From assembly GCA_902551185.1 (NCBI GenBank), contig CACDCN010000011.1:1-38499 (forward strand): DNA of 38,499 nt, written 5' to 3'. The notes beneath the pieces are model-generated. The model ran no database searches and was not told the origin of the DNA. It worked only from the letters and a program-made list of their open reading frames with translations. The stretch comes from an uncultured SAR86 cluster bacterium. Lineage in GTDB: Bacteria > Pseudomonadota > Gammaproteobacteria > Magnimaribacterales > D2472. A program made the translations under genes and the position numbers. Below are positions 20,906 through 38,499 of the stretch, piece by piece; within the stretch, counting starts at the first letter, position 1, and each line of letters opens with the position of its first letter.

Positions 20906-21823
20906 TTATGTGTATGTTAGCCAGCTTCTATAACTTTTATTGTTACCTGAAACTATATCTTCAAATTTTTGTTGTAGTTGAGCAGTAAGACTTCCTCTCT
21001 CACCTTGATTAATAGGTTTATTATCTAATGTTGTGATTGGAGTTATCTCAACAGCTGTTCCTGTAAAGAAGGCCTCATCTGAATTAACTAAATCATCATA
21101 GGTCAGATTTTCTTCATTAACTTTAAAGCCAAGGTCTTTTGCAATTGCAATAACTGATTGACGAGTTATTCCATTTAGACAATTATCAGTAGTGGGTGTA
21201 TAAATAATATTATCTTTAACTAAAAAAATATTCTCTCCGCTTCCTTCTGAAATAAATCCATTTTTATCCATCATTAAGGCCTCATCAGCACCATTATCAA
21301 GAGCTTCATGCAAAGCCATAGTGTTGCTAAAGTAAGTACCAATGATTTTATTACCTGAATGTATTGGGTTCTCATATTGAGTATGCGAAGATTTAATTAT
21401 TGAAATTCCTTTCTCTTTTGCTTTTGGATCCATATATGAAGGCCATTCCCATGCAGCAATTGCGACATTTACACTAAGGTCTTTAGCACGCAAGCCCAAA
21501 CCTTCATTCCCAAGATAAACAATTGGCCTTATGTAACCCTCAGATAAATTATTAGATTTCATCGCCTCGCATTGGGCATTATTTAATTCCTCTTTTGTGT
21601 ATGGGATTTTAATACCAATCGTTGAAGCAGCATCAAAAAGCCTATTGGTATGTTCAATAAGTCTAAATATTGCTGCCCCATCAGAAGTTTTGTATGCTCT
21701 GACACCTTCAAATACACCTGTTCCATAATGCAATGTATGTGAAAGAATATGGACATTAGATTTATTCCAATCTTCAAATGAACCATTTTTCCAAATTAAT
21801 TTTTTTTCAGTATTTACAAACAC
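20906..21823 (-). CDS. ilvE: Branched-chain amino acid aminotransferase
   Basis: HTLHYGTGVFEGVRAY, GYIRPIVYLG, SEGSGENIFLVKDN, NGITRQSVIAIAKDLG and EAFFTGTAVEITPI. Confidence 0.97.
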   Translation of the reverse strand: MFVNTEKKLIWKNGSFEDWNKSNVHILSHTLHYGTGVFEGVRAYKTSDGAAIFRLIEHTNRLFDAASTIGIKIPYTKEELNNAQCEAMKSNNLSEGYIRPIVYLGNEGLGLRAKDLSVNVAIAAWEWPSYMDPKAKEKGISIIKSSHTQYENPIHSGNKIIGTYFSNTMALHEALDNGADEALMMDKNGFISEGSGENIFLVKDNIIYTPTTDNCLNGITRQSVIAIAKDLGFKVNEENLTYDDLVNSDEAFFTGTAVEITPITTLDNKPINQGERGSLTAQLQQKFEDIVSGNNKSYRSWLTYT

Positions 21824-21886
21824 TTTAACAAGATATAATTAAGATTAGCTATTATTACAAAATCATTCATATAACTAAAGAAAAAT

Positions 21887-23257
21887 ATGGAAATAACAAA
21901 ATCAATTTTTAGGGAATACGATATAAGAGGTACTTATCCCGATCAAATAAATGAAGAAATTGTTAAAAAAATAGCTGTTGCTATATCACTAAAGTGCCAA
22001 CAAGAGCGGGTAGATGAAATTTGTATTGGGAGGGATGGAAGATTATCTGGAAAAAGTTTATTAAATTCATTATCTGAAGGATTGTCGGAACATGGAATTA
22101 ATGTAACTAATCTTGGCTTAGTTACAACACCTCTTCTGTATTATGCTGCTAAAAAAAGTAAATCTAAAAGCGGTGTAATGATAACGGGTAGTCATAACCC
22201 AAAAAACTATAATGGAATTAAGCTTGTAATAAATGATAAACCAGTATCAGGTAAAGAGATTTTTAACCTAATAAAACATAAAAGAGATATTTCAAGCTCG
22301 CCTGGCAAAATTATTTCAAAAGATATTAAAGAAGACTATATATTAGAAGTTACTAAAAATATTAAAATTAATAAAGATAAAAAAATAAAGTTAGTTATTG
22401 ATTGTGGCAATGGTGCCGCAGGATGTATAGCTCCAAAACTTTTTAAAAATATTGGCTGTGATGTTATTGAGCTGTTCAGTGAAGTAGATGGAAATTTTCC
22501 CAATCATCATCCTGACCCAGGAAAAACTGAAAATCTAAAGGATCTAATTCAAGAGATTAAGAAAACTAATGCAGATCTTGGGTTAGCTTTTGATGGGGAT
22601 GGGGATAGAGTTGGTTTAGTAACAAATACAGGAGAAATAATTTTTCCAGATAAGATACTTATGATGTTTAGTCAAGACATCTTATCATCTCAAAAAGGTT
22701 CGATAATTTTTGATGTAAAGTGCTCTAATGCTTTACCTGAAATAATAAAAGATCTTGGCGGTAACCCAATCATGTCTCCAACTGGACATTTTCATATAAA
22801 AAATGGCATAAATAAACATAATCCACTATTGGCTGGTGAAATGAGCGGGCATATCTTTTTTAATGATAAATGGTATGGTTTTGATGATGGTCATTATTCA
22901 GGGGCTAGGATTATTGAGCTTATATGGAAGAGAAATGAATCGATTAGTGAAATGAATGAAAAATTACCAAAATCATTTTCAACTCCTGAATTAAACATTG
23001 ATGTAACTGACGAAACAAAATTTAAAATAATAGAAGATTTTTCTTCGCAATGTTCTTTAGAAGGTGAAAAAATTACAATAGATGGCTTAAGAATTAATTT
23101 TGATAACGGTTGGGGTTTGTTAAGAGCATCTAATACCACTCCGAAATTAGTTTTACGATTTGAAGGTGACTCTATGGATAGCTTAAATAAAATAAAAGAT
23201 AATTTTTTAAATGAACTTTCTCGCATTTGTCCTGATATTGATATAAATTTAGTTTAA
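21887..23257 (+). CDS. algC: Phosphomannomutase/phosphoglucomutase
   Basis: FREYDIRG, GVMITGSHNPKNYNGIK, LAFDGDGDRVG, LAGEMSGHIFF and RASNTTPKLVLRFE. Confidence 0.95.
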   Translation: MEITKSIFREYDIRGTYPDQINEEIVKKIAVAISLKCQQERVDEICIGRDGRLSGKSLLNSLSEGLSEHGINVTNLGLVTTPLLYYAAKKSKSKSGVMITGSHNPKNYNGIKLVINDKPVSGKEIFNLIKHKRDISSSPGKIISKDIKEDYILEVTKNIKINKDKKIKLVIDCGNGAAGCIAPKLFKNIGCDVIELFSEVDGNFPNHHPDPGKTENLKDLIQEIKKTNADLGLAFDGDGDRVGLVTNTGEIIFPDKILMMFSQDILSSQKGSIIFDVKCSNALPEIIKDLGGNPIMSPTGHFHIKNGINKHNPLLAGEMSGHIFFNDKWYGFDDGHYSGARIIELIWKRNESISEMNEKLPKSFSTPELNIDVTDETKFKIIEDFSSQCSLEGEKITIDGLRINFDNGWGLLRASNTTPKLVLRFEGDSMDSLNKIKDNFLNELSRICPDIDINLV

Positions 23258-23261
23258 AGAA

Positions 23262-23831
23262 ATGAGAAAAGATAGAAAAAATATTATTCTTGAATCCTTG
23301 GCGGGTATGCTAGAAGAAAGAAACCTATCTAAAATTACCACTGCGGCATTAGCTAAAAAATCTAAAATCACTGAAGCTGCACTTTATAGGCACTTCCCAA
23401 GCAAAAGATCTATTTATGCAGAATTATTTTCATTTTGTGATAATGCTATTTTTTCTAAATGTAATGAACTTAAGAAAAGTGACTTATCATCAAAAGAGAA
23501 AGTAAAAAATGCTTTTATCTTTTTTATGCTCTTTATTGAAAAAAATAAAGGGTTTGCAAGGCTTCTTTCAAGAGAAGCGCTATCATCAGCGGAGCAAAAT
23601 GTAAGCGATAATGTAAATCAGTTTTATGAGAGATTTGAATTAATTCTTAGGCAGATGTTAAAAGAAGATGCTGCCAATCTAACAACTCAGCCTGGGATAT
23701 CAGCACAATTAATTATTACATCCCTTGAAGGAAATATTGGAAGATATATTAGATCAAAATTTAAAGATTCTCCTTCAACATACATAGAGAACATATGGGA
23801 ATTGCTTGCAATAAGTGTTTTTAAAAATTAA
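23262..23831 (+). CDS. slmA: TetR-family nucleoid occlusion factor SlmA-like
   Basis: TetR HTH ITTAALAKKSKITEAALYRHFPSKRSIYAELF, plus SlmA-like MLFIEKNKGFARLLSREAL. Downstream of algC as in gammaproteobacteria. Confidence 0.85.
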   Translation: MRKDRKNIILESLAGMLEERNLSKITTAALAKKSKITEAALYRHFPSKRSIYAELFSFCDNAIFSKCNELKKSDLSSKEKVKNAFIFFMLFIEKNKGFARLLSREALSSAEQNVSDNVNQFYERFELILRQMLKEDAANLTTQPGISAQLIITSLEGNIGRYIRSKFKDSPSTYIENIWELLAISVFKN

Positions 23832-26266
23832 TTAATATTTTCTTCTAAGAAAAGTTCGAAATAAACATTATCTTGAGATTCGGAATCAATTTTTCCAGTT
23901 GATTTATTGACTCTCACAAAAGATATATTTTCGGGAATAGATTCTTTTGATATCTCTAAAGAATCTAATTTAAATTTCATATAATTGAGCCATATAGGTA
24001 AGGCAATAGTAGATCCATATTCATCTTCTCCTAAAGATGAGAAATCATCTGTACCAACCCATACAGTTGTTACTAAATCTTTATGAAATCCTGAAAACCA
24101 TGTACTGACTGAGTCATTGGTTGTGCCAGTTTTCCCGCCAATATCATCTCTATTTAAAAAGGCTGATTTTCTTCCCGCAACTCCACTTTTCAAAAAACCC
24201 CTAAGAGTATCTTTTATTAAATATGCAATCCTATCATCTATTACCTCACCTTCTTTATCTAAAGGTTTCAAAAGAAAATATGGTTTTTTGATATTCATCT
24301 CTAAAGTATCTAGCCATGGAAATGCAGTAATCTCTTTAAAAATATCTTGTTTAAGATAGTCATCGTGATTAAAAATATTATTTCCAAATCTATCTTGAAT
24401 ACTATCTATAAAATGCATATCTGTAATAAAGCCATTATTTGCAATAACACTATATGCTCTTACCATCTCAGCTGGAGAAAAATTACCAGACCCTAGTGCC
24501 AAAGAAAGATCGCTAGGAAGCCTAGATTTTTCAAATCCAAAATTTTTAATATAGTCATGAGATTTTTGTATACCTATCTCTCTTAATAGTTTTATTGAAA
24601 CGATATTTACTGATTTTGTTAATGCTTCTCTAAGTGAGATTGGTCCATAGAATTTTCCAGTATAATTTTGTGGTCTCCAAGCGCTTTCAAGGTTTGAATC
24701 TTCAAAAACTATTGGTGCATCATTGATTAAAGAAGAAAGGTTATACTCATTTGCTAAACCTGCTGAATATATAAAAGGTTTAAAACTAGAACCTGATTGT
24801 GGGTATGAAAGCCTAACTCTATCGAAATTACTTTCATTAAAATTTTTGCCGCCAATATAGGATATTACTTCTCCAGAATTTGGATCCATAGATATGATTG
24901 AAGCTTGAATATTTGGTATTTGATCAAGAATATAAAAATTATCGTTATTCTTTAAATATACTAAATCTCCAAATCTTAAGAGATCAAAAAAGTTATTTGG
25001 TATTTTACCTAACTGATTAATAGAAACTGTTTGTCTGGCCCATTTATAATCACTAGTCCATGAAATTGTTATAAGTTCAAAGTTTTCATTAATTAAATAC
25101 CCTTCATTCTCTTCTACCTTTATTACCATTGCTTTGGTATGAGTGTTGTAATATGGAAGTGAATCAAATATATCTATTAATCTATTAATTAAAGAGTCCT
25201 GATTAAGATCTATCTCACTAAAATAATAATCAGGTGTTAGAAAGTTTATGTCTAGATTGTCTAATAATAAACTTTGCTCATTATTAAAAACACTGGCAAA
25301 ATTCAAAGGCTCTCTCCAACCATGCCTTTTGTCATAAAGATATAGTTCTTTCATCATACTTTCTTTTGCAATTCTTTGTGAATTAGAATCTATGGTTGTA
25401 AATACTGACCAGCCTTGTTTATATGCATTTAAGCCATATCTGCTAATTACTTCTTGTCGCACAAGTTCGGCAATATAGCTAGCTTCCACATCATATAGAT
25501 TAATATTTTTAGCGATTGTAATTTCTTCCGAAATAGCTTCCTGGTATTCATCTGTATTAATATATTTAAGTAATAACATCCTAGATAAAATCCAATTTCT
25601 TCTTTGTATTGTTCTTCTTTTATCCTTGATTGGATTTATTCTTGATGGTAGTTGAACTACTGCAGCAATGGTTGCTGACTCTGAGATGCTTAAATCGTTC
25701 AATCCTTTATTAAAATATGTGTTTGATGCTGCCTCAATTCCATAAGATCTATTTCCTAAGAAAATTCTATTTACATACAATTCAAATATTTCTTCTTTAT
25801 CTAATTTTCCTTCTAATTCTAATGCTAAGAATATTTCTTTTAATTTTCTCTCTACTGTTTGTTCTCTTGATAAAAGATAGCCTCTTACTACCTGCATAGT
25901 AATCGTACCGCCGCCGCCTTCGCAACCAGAAGAACTTAAACATCTCACAAATGATCTTATTAATCCAGTATAACTAATACCCTGGTGATTAAAAAAGTTA
26001 TCATCTTCTGCTGCAAGAAAAGCATTCTTTATGTCATTTGGAATGTCCTCATAGCCAGTAGATCTTCTTTTTATTTCACCAAATTCTCCAATTAAAACGC
26101 CATCCTTAGTAAAAACTTTTAATGGCATTTGGAGTTCAGATTCATCTACTAGATTAATCTCAGGAAGGCTCGGCTTTAAATAAAGATATGAAGCAAAAAT
26201 AATTATTATTGCTAATAAACATATTAGAATTCCAGAAAAAAAAGAAATTTTTATTATTTTGTGCAT
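23828..26266 (-). CDS. mrcA: Penicillin-binding protein 1A (transglycosylase/transpeptidase)
   Basis: GT51 motif EDDNFFNHQGIS...GGGTITMQ, transpeptidase SGSSFKPFIYSAG, KSVN and GGKTGTTNDSVSTWFSGF. Confidence 0.95.
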   Translation of the reverse strand: MHKIIKISFFSGILICLLAIIIIFASYLYLKPSLPEINLVDESELQMPLKVFTKDGVLIGEFGEIKRRSTGYEDIPNDIKNAFLAAEDDNFFNHQGISYTGLIRSFVRCLSSSGCEGGGGTITMQVVRGYLLSREQTVERKLKEIFLALELEGKLDKEEIFELYVNRIFLGNRSYGIEAASNTYFNKGLNDLSISESATIAAVVQLPSRINPIKDKRRTIQRRNWILSRMLLLKYINTDEYQEAISEEITIAKNINLYDVEASYIAELVRQEVISRYGLNAYKQGWSVFTTIDSNSQRIAKESMMKELYLYDKRHGWREPLNFASVFNNEQSLLLDNLDINFLTPDYYFSEIDLNQDSLINRLIDIFDSLPYYNTHTKAMVIKVEENEGYLINENFELITISWTSDYKWARQTVSINQLGKIPNNFFDLLRFGDLVYLKNNDNFYILDQIPNIQASIISMDPNSGEVISYIGGKNFNESNFDRVRLSYPQSGSSFKPFIYSAGLANEYNLSSLINDAPIVFEDSNLESAWRPQNYTGKFYGPISLREALTKSVNIVSIKLLREIGIQKSHDYIKNFGFEKSRLPSDLSLALGSGNFSPAEMVRAYSVIANNGFITDMHFIDSIQDRFGNNIFNHDDYLKQDIFKEITAFPWLDTLEMNIKKPYFLLKPLDKEGEVIDDRIAYLIKDTLRGFLKSGVAGRKSAFLNRDDIGGKTGTTNDSVSTWFSGFHKDLVTTVWVGTDDFSSLGEDEYGSTIALPIWLNYMKFKLDSLEISKESIPENISFVRVNKSTGKIDSESQDNVYFELFLEENIN

Positions 26267-26368
26267 AACATATTTTAAATCTTTAAATTTAGAGAATACA
26301 TCATTTAGAATTTAAAAAGTGTTTTTATTGAGTAAGATGTTAAAATCTCGACTTAATTTAAATAAATT

Positions 26369-26872
26369 ATGAACATATTTATTGTTGGTCCAATGGGTTC
26401 TGGTAAGTCAACCGTTGGAAAAATCATATCTGATGAGCTATTTCTTAATTTCTTTGATACAGATGAAGAAATTGAAAATAGAACTGGCGCTTCGATTGAC
26501 TGGATATTCGACCTTGAGGGTGAAGAAGGTTTTAGAAAAAGAGAAAGCGTGGTTCTAGAAGAAATGGTTCAGAAAAATTCCGTTGTTCTTTCAACAGGCG
26601 GGGGGATAATATTATCTGAAAATAATAGAGAATTATTATCATCAAGGGGAACAGTATTTTATTTGGCAACCCCTATATCAGTACAACTCGAAAGAACTGC
26701 AAAAGACAAAGATAGACCTTTATTAAAAAATGGCGATCCTGGTCAAATACTTCAAGAATTGCATGAAAAAAGAAAAAATTTATATGAATCAGTGTCTGAT
26801 CATATTATTGAAACAGAAGATAAGTCTAGCCAAGAAGTTGCATCAGAAATAATCAATCTAGTTAAAGGTTAG
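26369..26872 (+). CDS. aroK: Shikimate kinase
   Basis: NIFIVGPMGSGKSTVGKIIS, FFDTDEEIENRTGASIDWIFDLEGEEGFRKRE and STGGGIILSENNR. Confidence 0.97.
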   Translation: MNIFIVGPMGSGKSTVGKIISDELFLNFFDTDEEIENRTGASIDWIFDLEGEEGFRKRESVVLEEMVQKNSVVLSTGGGIILSENNRELLSSRGTVFYLATPISVQLERTAKDKDRPLLKNGDPGQILQELHEKRKNLYESVSDHIIETEDKSSQEVASEIINLVKG

Positions 26873-26874
26873 TT

Positions 26875-27935
26875 ATGGCAGAAATACTAGCTGGCAAAGG
26901 TAAGTCAAAATATAAAATACATATAACTGGTAAAAGCCTACCTAAATCTGAGATTAATAGACAAATCGGTTTAAATAATAAAGTTTTGATAGTTACTGAT
27001 AGCGGCATTCCTAAAACATATATTAAAGAATTAAGAAAAGTTATTAAAAATAGAAGTGTAAATGTAATAACCTTGAGTCAGGGTGAAAAATCAAAATCCT
27101 TTTCTTCATATCAAAAAATATTAAACAAACTATTAGATTTAAAATTTGATCGTTCTGACAAATTAATAGCTTTAGGCGGAGGAGTTGTAGGTGATATTAC
27201 TGGATTTTGTGCAGCTACATATCTCAGAGGTATTGAATATATTCAAATACCTACCTCTTTATTAGCACAAGTTGACTCATCGGTTGGTGGTAAAACAGCA
27301 ATTAATGCTAAACAAGGCAAGAATTTAATTGGATCATTTTATAATCCAAAATTTGTCCTAATATCTACCCATTTTTTAAAAACATTGCCTGAAAATGAAT
27401 ATAAGTCAGGACTAGGCGAAGTAATTAAGTATGGTTTTATAGGTAATAAAAAACTTAAAAAGATTATCGAAACTAATGCAAAAAAAATAATTATAAGAGA
27501 TGAAAAAATATTAAAACTTATCATAGAAGAATCAATTAAAACAAAATCAAATATTGTCACCAAAGATGAAAAAGAAACCGGGATTAGAGCAATATTAAAT
27601 TTTGGCCATACCTTTGGTCATGCTATTGAGGCCTACAATGGATTCAAAAATATTACACATGGTGCTGCCATAACCCTAGGAATGGTTATTGCTTCAAAAA
27701 TTTCTTACTTTGAAGGTCATATCAAAGACTACCAATTAGATAATGTAATTAATACTATAAGCTCATTAGGCTTAAATACAGATCATAAAAAATATAAATA
27801 TTCACATCTTAAAAAATATATTACATCTGATAAAAAAGTTGCTGATGGCAAAATAAATTTAGTTTTGATTGATAAAAAATTTAACGCATTTAAAACGTCT
27901 AAATTTAATCATAAAAATATTATTAAAGCTTTAAG

Positions 27936-27939
<4 letters not shown>
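26875..27939 (+). CDS. aroB: 3-dehydroquinate synthase
   Basis: LIALGGGVVGDITGFCAATYLRGIEYIQIPTSLLAQVDSSVGGKTAIN and LNFGHTFGHAIEA. Confidence 0.98.
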
Positions 27940-35134
<7,195 letters not shown>

Positions 35135-35138
<4 letters not shown>

Positions 35139-36013
35139 TTATCCCACAACCTTATTAAGCCTTCTTGGGTGCATGAGGCTATTAAATCGCCATCTCTTGA
35201 AAAAATAGATCCTATTGAAAAACCCCTAGAATTTCTAGTTATAGGGCTTTCTATGGTATATAAAAACCATCCATCTAGATTTAATTTACGATGGAACCAC
35301 ATTGCATGATCTAGACTGGCATTCTGTAAGTTCTTTGTTAAAAAACTTACCCCAACAGTATTATTTGCAGCACCTAATAAGCCCATATCAGAAATATATA
35401 ATAAAAAAGCCTGTTGAATAATCTGATCTTTTGGTAATTTTTCTTCGGTCCTAATCCAAGTATTTTTATAAGGCGGCATTCTTTCGGGTTTAAAATAATT
35501 CTGTTTCTCAACTGGTCTCATTTCAATTTCTCTTTGTCTGATGAACATCGGCATATCTTTTTCATCCATTTTTAATTCTTTTAAGATTTCTTTTCTTATT
35601 TCAATCTCGCTTTTAAGAGTTTCAGGCTCTGGAACATCAGGCATTTCAATTTGATGTTCTAATCCCTTTTCTCTTTTTTGAAAAGAGATAGACGAATTGA
35701 ATATGGCTTCTCCATCTTGAATTGCTTTTACAGTTCTTGTAGTAAAACTTTTTCCATCTCTAATCCTATCAACAGTAAAAGTAATTGGTTTTTCTAGATC
35801 TCCTGGTCTTAAAAAATATGAATGAAATGAATGTGCAAAATGCTCATTATCAACTGTCTTGTATGCAGCTATAAGGGTTTGAGCCATAACCTGTCCACCA
35901 AATATCCTTTTATAGCCAACATTTTTTCCAGTCCAGCTAAAAATATCTCTATCAATTTGTTCTAAATTAAATAATTGAAGAGATTTGCTAAGTTGTGACT
36001 TCTTATTGACCAT
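35135..36013 (-). CDS. tesB: Acyl-CoA thioesterase II
   Basis: Double hot-dog thioesterase: RIFGGQVMAQTLIAA, HSFHSYFLRPGD, SLDHAMWFHR and GWFLYTIESP. Confidence 0.93.
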
Positions 36014-36015
36014 CT

Positions 36016-36771
36016 TTATGTAGCGCTCAAGCCTCCATCGACTAATAATTCAGTCCCGGTGATAAAAGATGATTCATCTGAAGCTAAGAAAACTGCAGCA
36101 TTGGCAATATCTATTGGTTCTGCAAGCTTTCTAATGGGAATTTGTTGAATAAGCTTATTTTCTATATCTCTCTCTGGCGCTGAGTCAATCATGCTTTGAA
36201 CCATTGCTGTTCTTGTAAATACTGGGTGAATTGAATTACACCTAACAAGATTGGTTGATTTTGCACAATGTAAAGCTACAGATTTAGAAAGGTGTCTTAC
36301 AGCAGCTTTAGAAGAATTATATGCAGCAGTATTGTGAGAAGCAACAATTCCTGACATAGATGAAATATTTATTATTGAGCCATTTCCGGACTCTCTCATT
36401 AAAGGTAATGCGTATTTACATCCTAAGAAAACTGAATCTAAGTTTACTCTATGTACTAAATCCCAGGTTTCAGAATCGGTCATTTCAACATCGCCACCCC
36501 CACCAATACCAGCATTATTTACTAAAATATTTAGAGAGCCTGTATCATCAGTGATTTGTTTTATAACTGACTGCCATTGTTCTTCTTTAGTGACATCTAA
36601 TATAAGATGAGAGCATGATAGCTCCTTTGCTGCTTCAACTAATTTATCCTCATTAATATCAGCAATAATCACATGCGCAGATTCTGCAAGCATTGATTTT
36701 GCCATCTCTTTTCCTAACCCTTGAGCTCCTCCTGTAATAAGAGCTACTTTATCTTTTAATCTTTCTGACAT
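36016..36771 (-). CDS. Short-chain dehydrogenase/reductase
   Basis: TGGAQGLGKEMA, NNAGIGGGG, AAYNSSKAAVRHLSKSVA and FITGTELLVDGG. Confidence 0.94.
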   Translation of the reverse strand: MSERLKDKVALITGGAQGLGKEMAKSMLAESAHVIIADINEDKLVEAAKELSCSHLILDVTKEEQWQSVIKQITDDTGSLNILVNNAGIGGGGDVEMTDSETWDLVHRVNLDSVFLGCKYALPLMRESGNGSIINISSMSGIVASHNTAAYNSSKAAVRHLSKSVALHCAKSTNLVRCNSIHPVFTRTAMVQSMIDSAPERDIENKLIQQIPIRKLAEPIDIANAAVFLASDESSFITGTELLVDGGLSAT

Positions 36772-36878
36772 AAATTTAATTAATAGTTAAAAGCAACATC
36801 TTACATTGTTTATAAAAAAACTAGAACTTTAAAGCGTCAAAAGGTAGGATATGCAGTCCTAAAACTAAGTTTTTAATT

Positions 36879-37859
36879 ATGACTATTAATAAAGCAATAG
36901 AATTACCAAATAAACCTGACCATAAGGTCAGTGTTTCAAGCGTCTTTAATATAGATAGCAAACTATCTGTTAAAGCATTTAAAAATAAGACAGATTGGGT
37001 TCCTGAAATTGATGATTCTTATGTTTTTGATAAGGATACAACTTTATCTATTCTTGCGGGTTTTGAGCATAACAGGAGAGTGATGGTTCAAGGTTTCCAT
37101 GGAACAGGAAAATCTACCCACATTGAACAAATTGCTGCAAGATTGAATTGGCCTTGTGTAAGAATTAATTTAGATAGTCATATAAGCAGAATAGATCTTC
37201 TTGGCAAGGATGCTATTAAAGTAAATGATGGAAAACAGATCACTGAATTCCAAGAAGGCTTACTTCCTTGGTCAATACAGAATCCTGTTGCCCTGGTATT
37301 TGATGAGTATGATGCTGGACGTCCAGATGTTATGTTTGTAATACAAAGAATACTCGAAGTTGAGGGTAAACTAACTTTATTAGATCAAAATAAAATTCTT
37401 ACTCCTCATCCCTCATTTAGGTTATTTGCAACCACTAATACAGTTGGACTTGGAGATATGACGGGACTATATCATGGAACACAACAAATTAATCAAGGCC
37501 AAATGGATAGATGGCATGTTCTAGCAACTTTAAATTATTTAGATCCTAATCAAGAATTAAAAGTCGTTGCTTCTAAATTAGGAAATTTGAAAGGCTCTAA
37601 AAATAAAGAAGTTATTAAAAACATGATTAAATTAGCTAACTTAACTAGGGTGGGTTTTGAAAATGGTGATATCTCTACTCTAATGTCTCCAAGAACTGTA
37701 ATATCTTGGGGTCAAAATTATAAGATTTTTAAAGATCTGATCACTTCATTTAAATTAACTTTTTTAAACAAATGTGATGAGGTTGAAAAGTCAATAATTG
37801 GTGAATACTTCCAAAGGTGTTTTAATCTTGAGCTTGAAAAAGATACATCAGATAAATAA
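36879..37859 (+). CDS. cobS: Cobaltochelatase subunit CobS-like AAA+ ATPase
   Basis: VMVQGFHGTGKSTHIEQIAARLNWPCVRINLDSHISRIDLLGKDAI, VFDEYDAGRPDVMFVIQRILE and FATTNTVGLGD. Confidence 0.93.
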   Translation: MTINKAIELPNKPDHKVSVSSVFNIDSKLSVKAFKNKTDWVPEIDDSYVFDKDTTLSILAGFEHNRRVMVQGFHGTGKSTHIEQIAARLNWPCVRINLDSHISRIDLLGKDAIKVNDGKQITEFQEGLLPWSIQNPVALVFDEYDAGRPDVMFVIQRILEVEGKLTLLDQNKILTPHPSFRLFATTNTVGLGDMTGLYHGTQQINQGQMDRWHVLATLNYLDPNQELKVVASKLGNLKGSKNKEVIKNMIKLANLTRVGFENGDISTLMSPRTVISWGQNYKIFKDLITSFKLTFLNKCDEVEKSIIGEYFQRCFNLELEKDTSDK

Positions 37860-37865
37860 ATATTA

Positions 37866-38499
37866 ATGGGTTGGATAAAGAATAGAGAACACTTACATGA
37901 AGCGGCCGTTTCAACAGTTAAAGCTATATCAAAAAATAAAAAAATAACATCTAATAAAGGTCTATCTCAAAGACCCCCAATGGGTAATCATATAATTATT
38001 CCATCTGCACCAAGATCTACTAAAGATATAAAACAATGGAGAGGTGAATCAGATTTTCAAGCCTTTTGGCATCTTTTTCACTCAAAAACAAAAGAACCAC
38101 CCTTAACTCTTCCAGCAAGAATGATCTTTAATGAGTTGGAAATCTCAAGAGTAGAATTATTAGGCTGTTTAGAATATTTAGGCTCTAAAGAAAATATATC
38201 TAACTTTATCGAAGCTAAAAGTCTGAGTCTTAATGATGAAAAATCGCTTAATTTTTTATCTTATGGTGCAAATTTATGGTTGAAAAATGCTGCGGAATTT
38301 AAGTTAAGTGAAACATCAAAAAATATTCTAAATAAATTTAATGAGAAATATAAATTGGATAGCTCTTTGGATCCTATCAAAGCAGATCTTTTAGCTAATA
38401 TAAAAGATCAGAAAAAATTTGAAAAAATATCTATTAAATTTCTTAAGAAATTAAAGTTAATTAAAGAGAGTGCGGAAGACCAAGAAGATGATAGTGAAT
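37866..38499 (+). CDS. cobT: CobT-like cobaltochelatase subunit, 3' end truncated by window
   Basis: Manual translation: MGWIKNREHLHEAAVSTVKAISKNKKIT...PPMGNHIIIPSAPRSTKDIKQWRGESDFQAFWHLFHSK. Directly after cobS and open to the window end. Not in the ORF track. Confidence 0.75.
   Translation, partial: MGWIKNREHLHEAAVSTVKAISKNKKITSNKGLSQRPPMGNHIIIPSAPRSTKDIKQWRGESDFQAFWHLFHSKTKEPPLTLPARMIFNELEISRVELLGCLEYLGSKENISNFIEAKSLSLNDEKSLNFLSYGANLWLKNAAEFKLSETSKNILNKFNEKYKLDSSLDPIKADLLANIKDQKKFEKISIKFLKKLKLIKESAEDQEDDSE

Noticed and set aside
22894-23226. 110-aa minus-strand ORF opposite algC
   Set aside because: Antisense shadow of algC.

Overview
Low-GC, very compact gammaproteobacterial chromosome segment. 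Gene order and AT-rich streamlining suggest a marine SAR86-like lineage (inference; taxonomy was not computed). About 34 protein-coding genes are supported. From left to right they are: dxs (5' truncated), pgpA, a short GlpD-like oxidoreductase, thiL, a thiolase, a LETM1-like small protein, nth, glyA, nrdR, ribD, ribBA-like (RibBX type), ribH, nusB, purA, hflC, hflK, miaA, glnB, waaA, lpxL-like, a four-gene glycan-like module (Methyltransf_24, an alpha/alpha-toroid protein, a class I methyltransferase and a GT4), ilvE, algC, slmA-like, mrcA, aroK, aroB, gltB, gltD, hemE, tesB, an SDR, cobS and cobT (3' truncated). I saw no rRNA, tRNA, CRISPR array or intact mobile element. The strongest points for follow-up are: (1) the four-gene GT4/MT/toroid/MT24 module beside waaA and lpxL, whose four proteins all resemble, from memory, an uncharacterised actinobacterial cassette; (2) gltD carrying an in-frame N-terminal extension that looks like the N-terminal DNA-binding region of a tyrosine integrase, with no alternative start codon before the GltD core; (3) gltB inverted relative to gltD-hemE, next to that integrase-like remnant; (4) miaA lacking any ATG/GTG/TTG/CTG start upstream of its P-loop.
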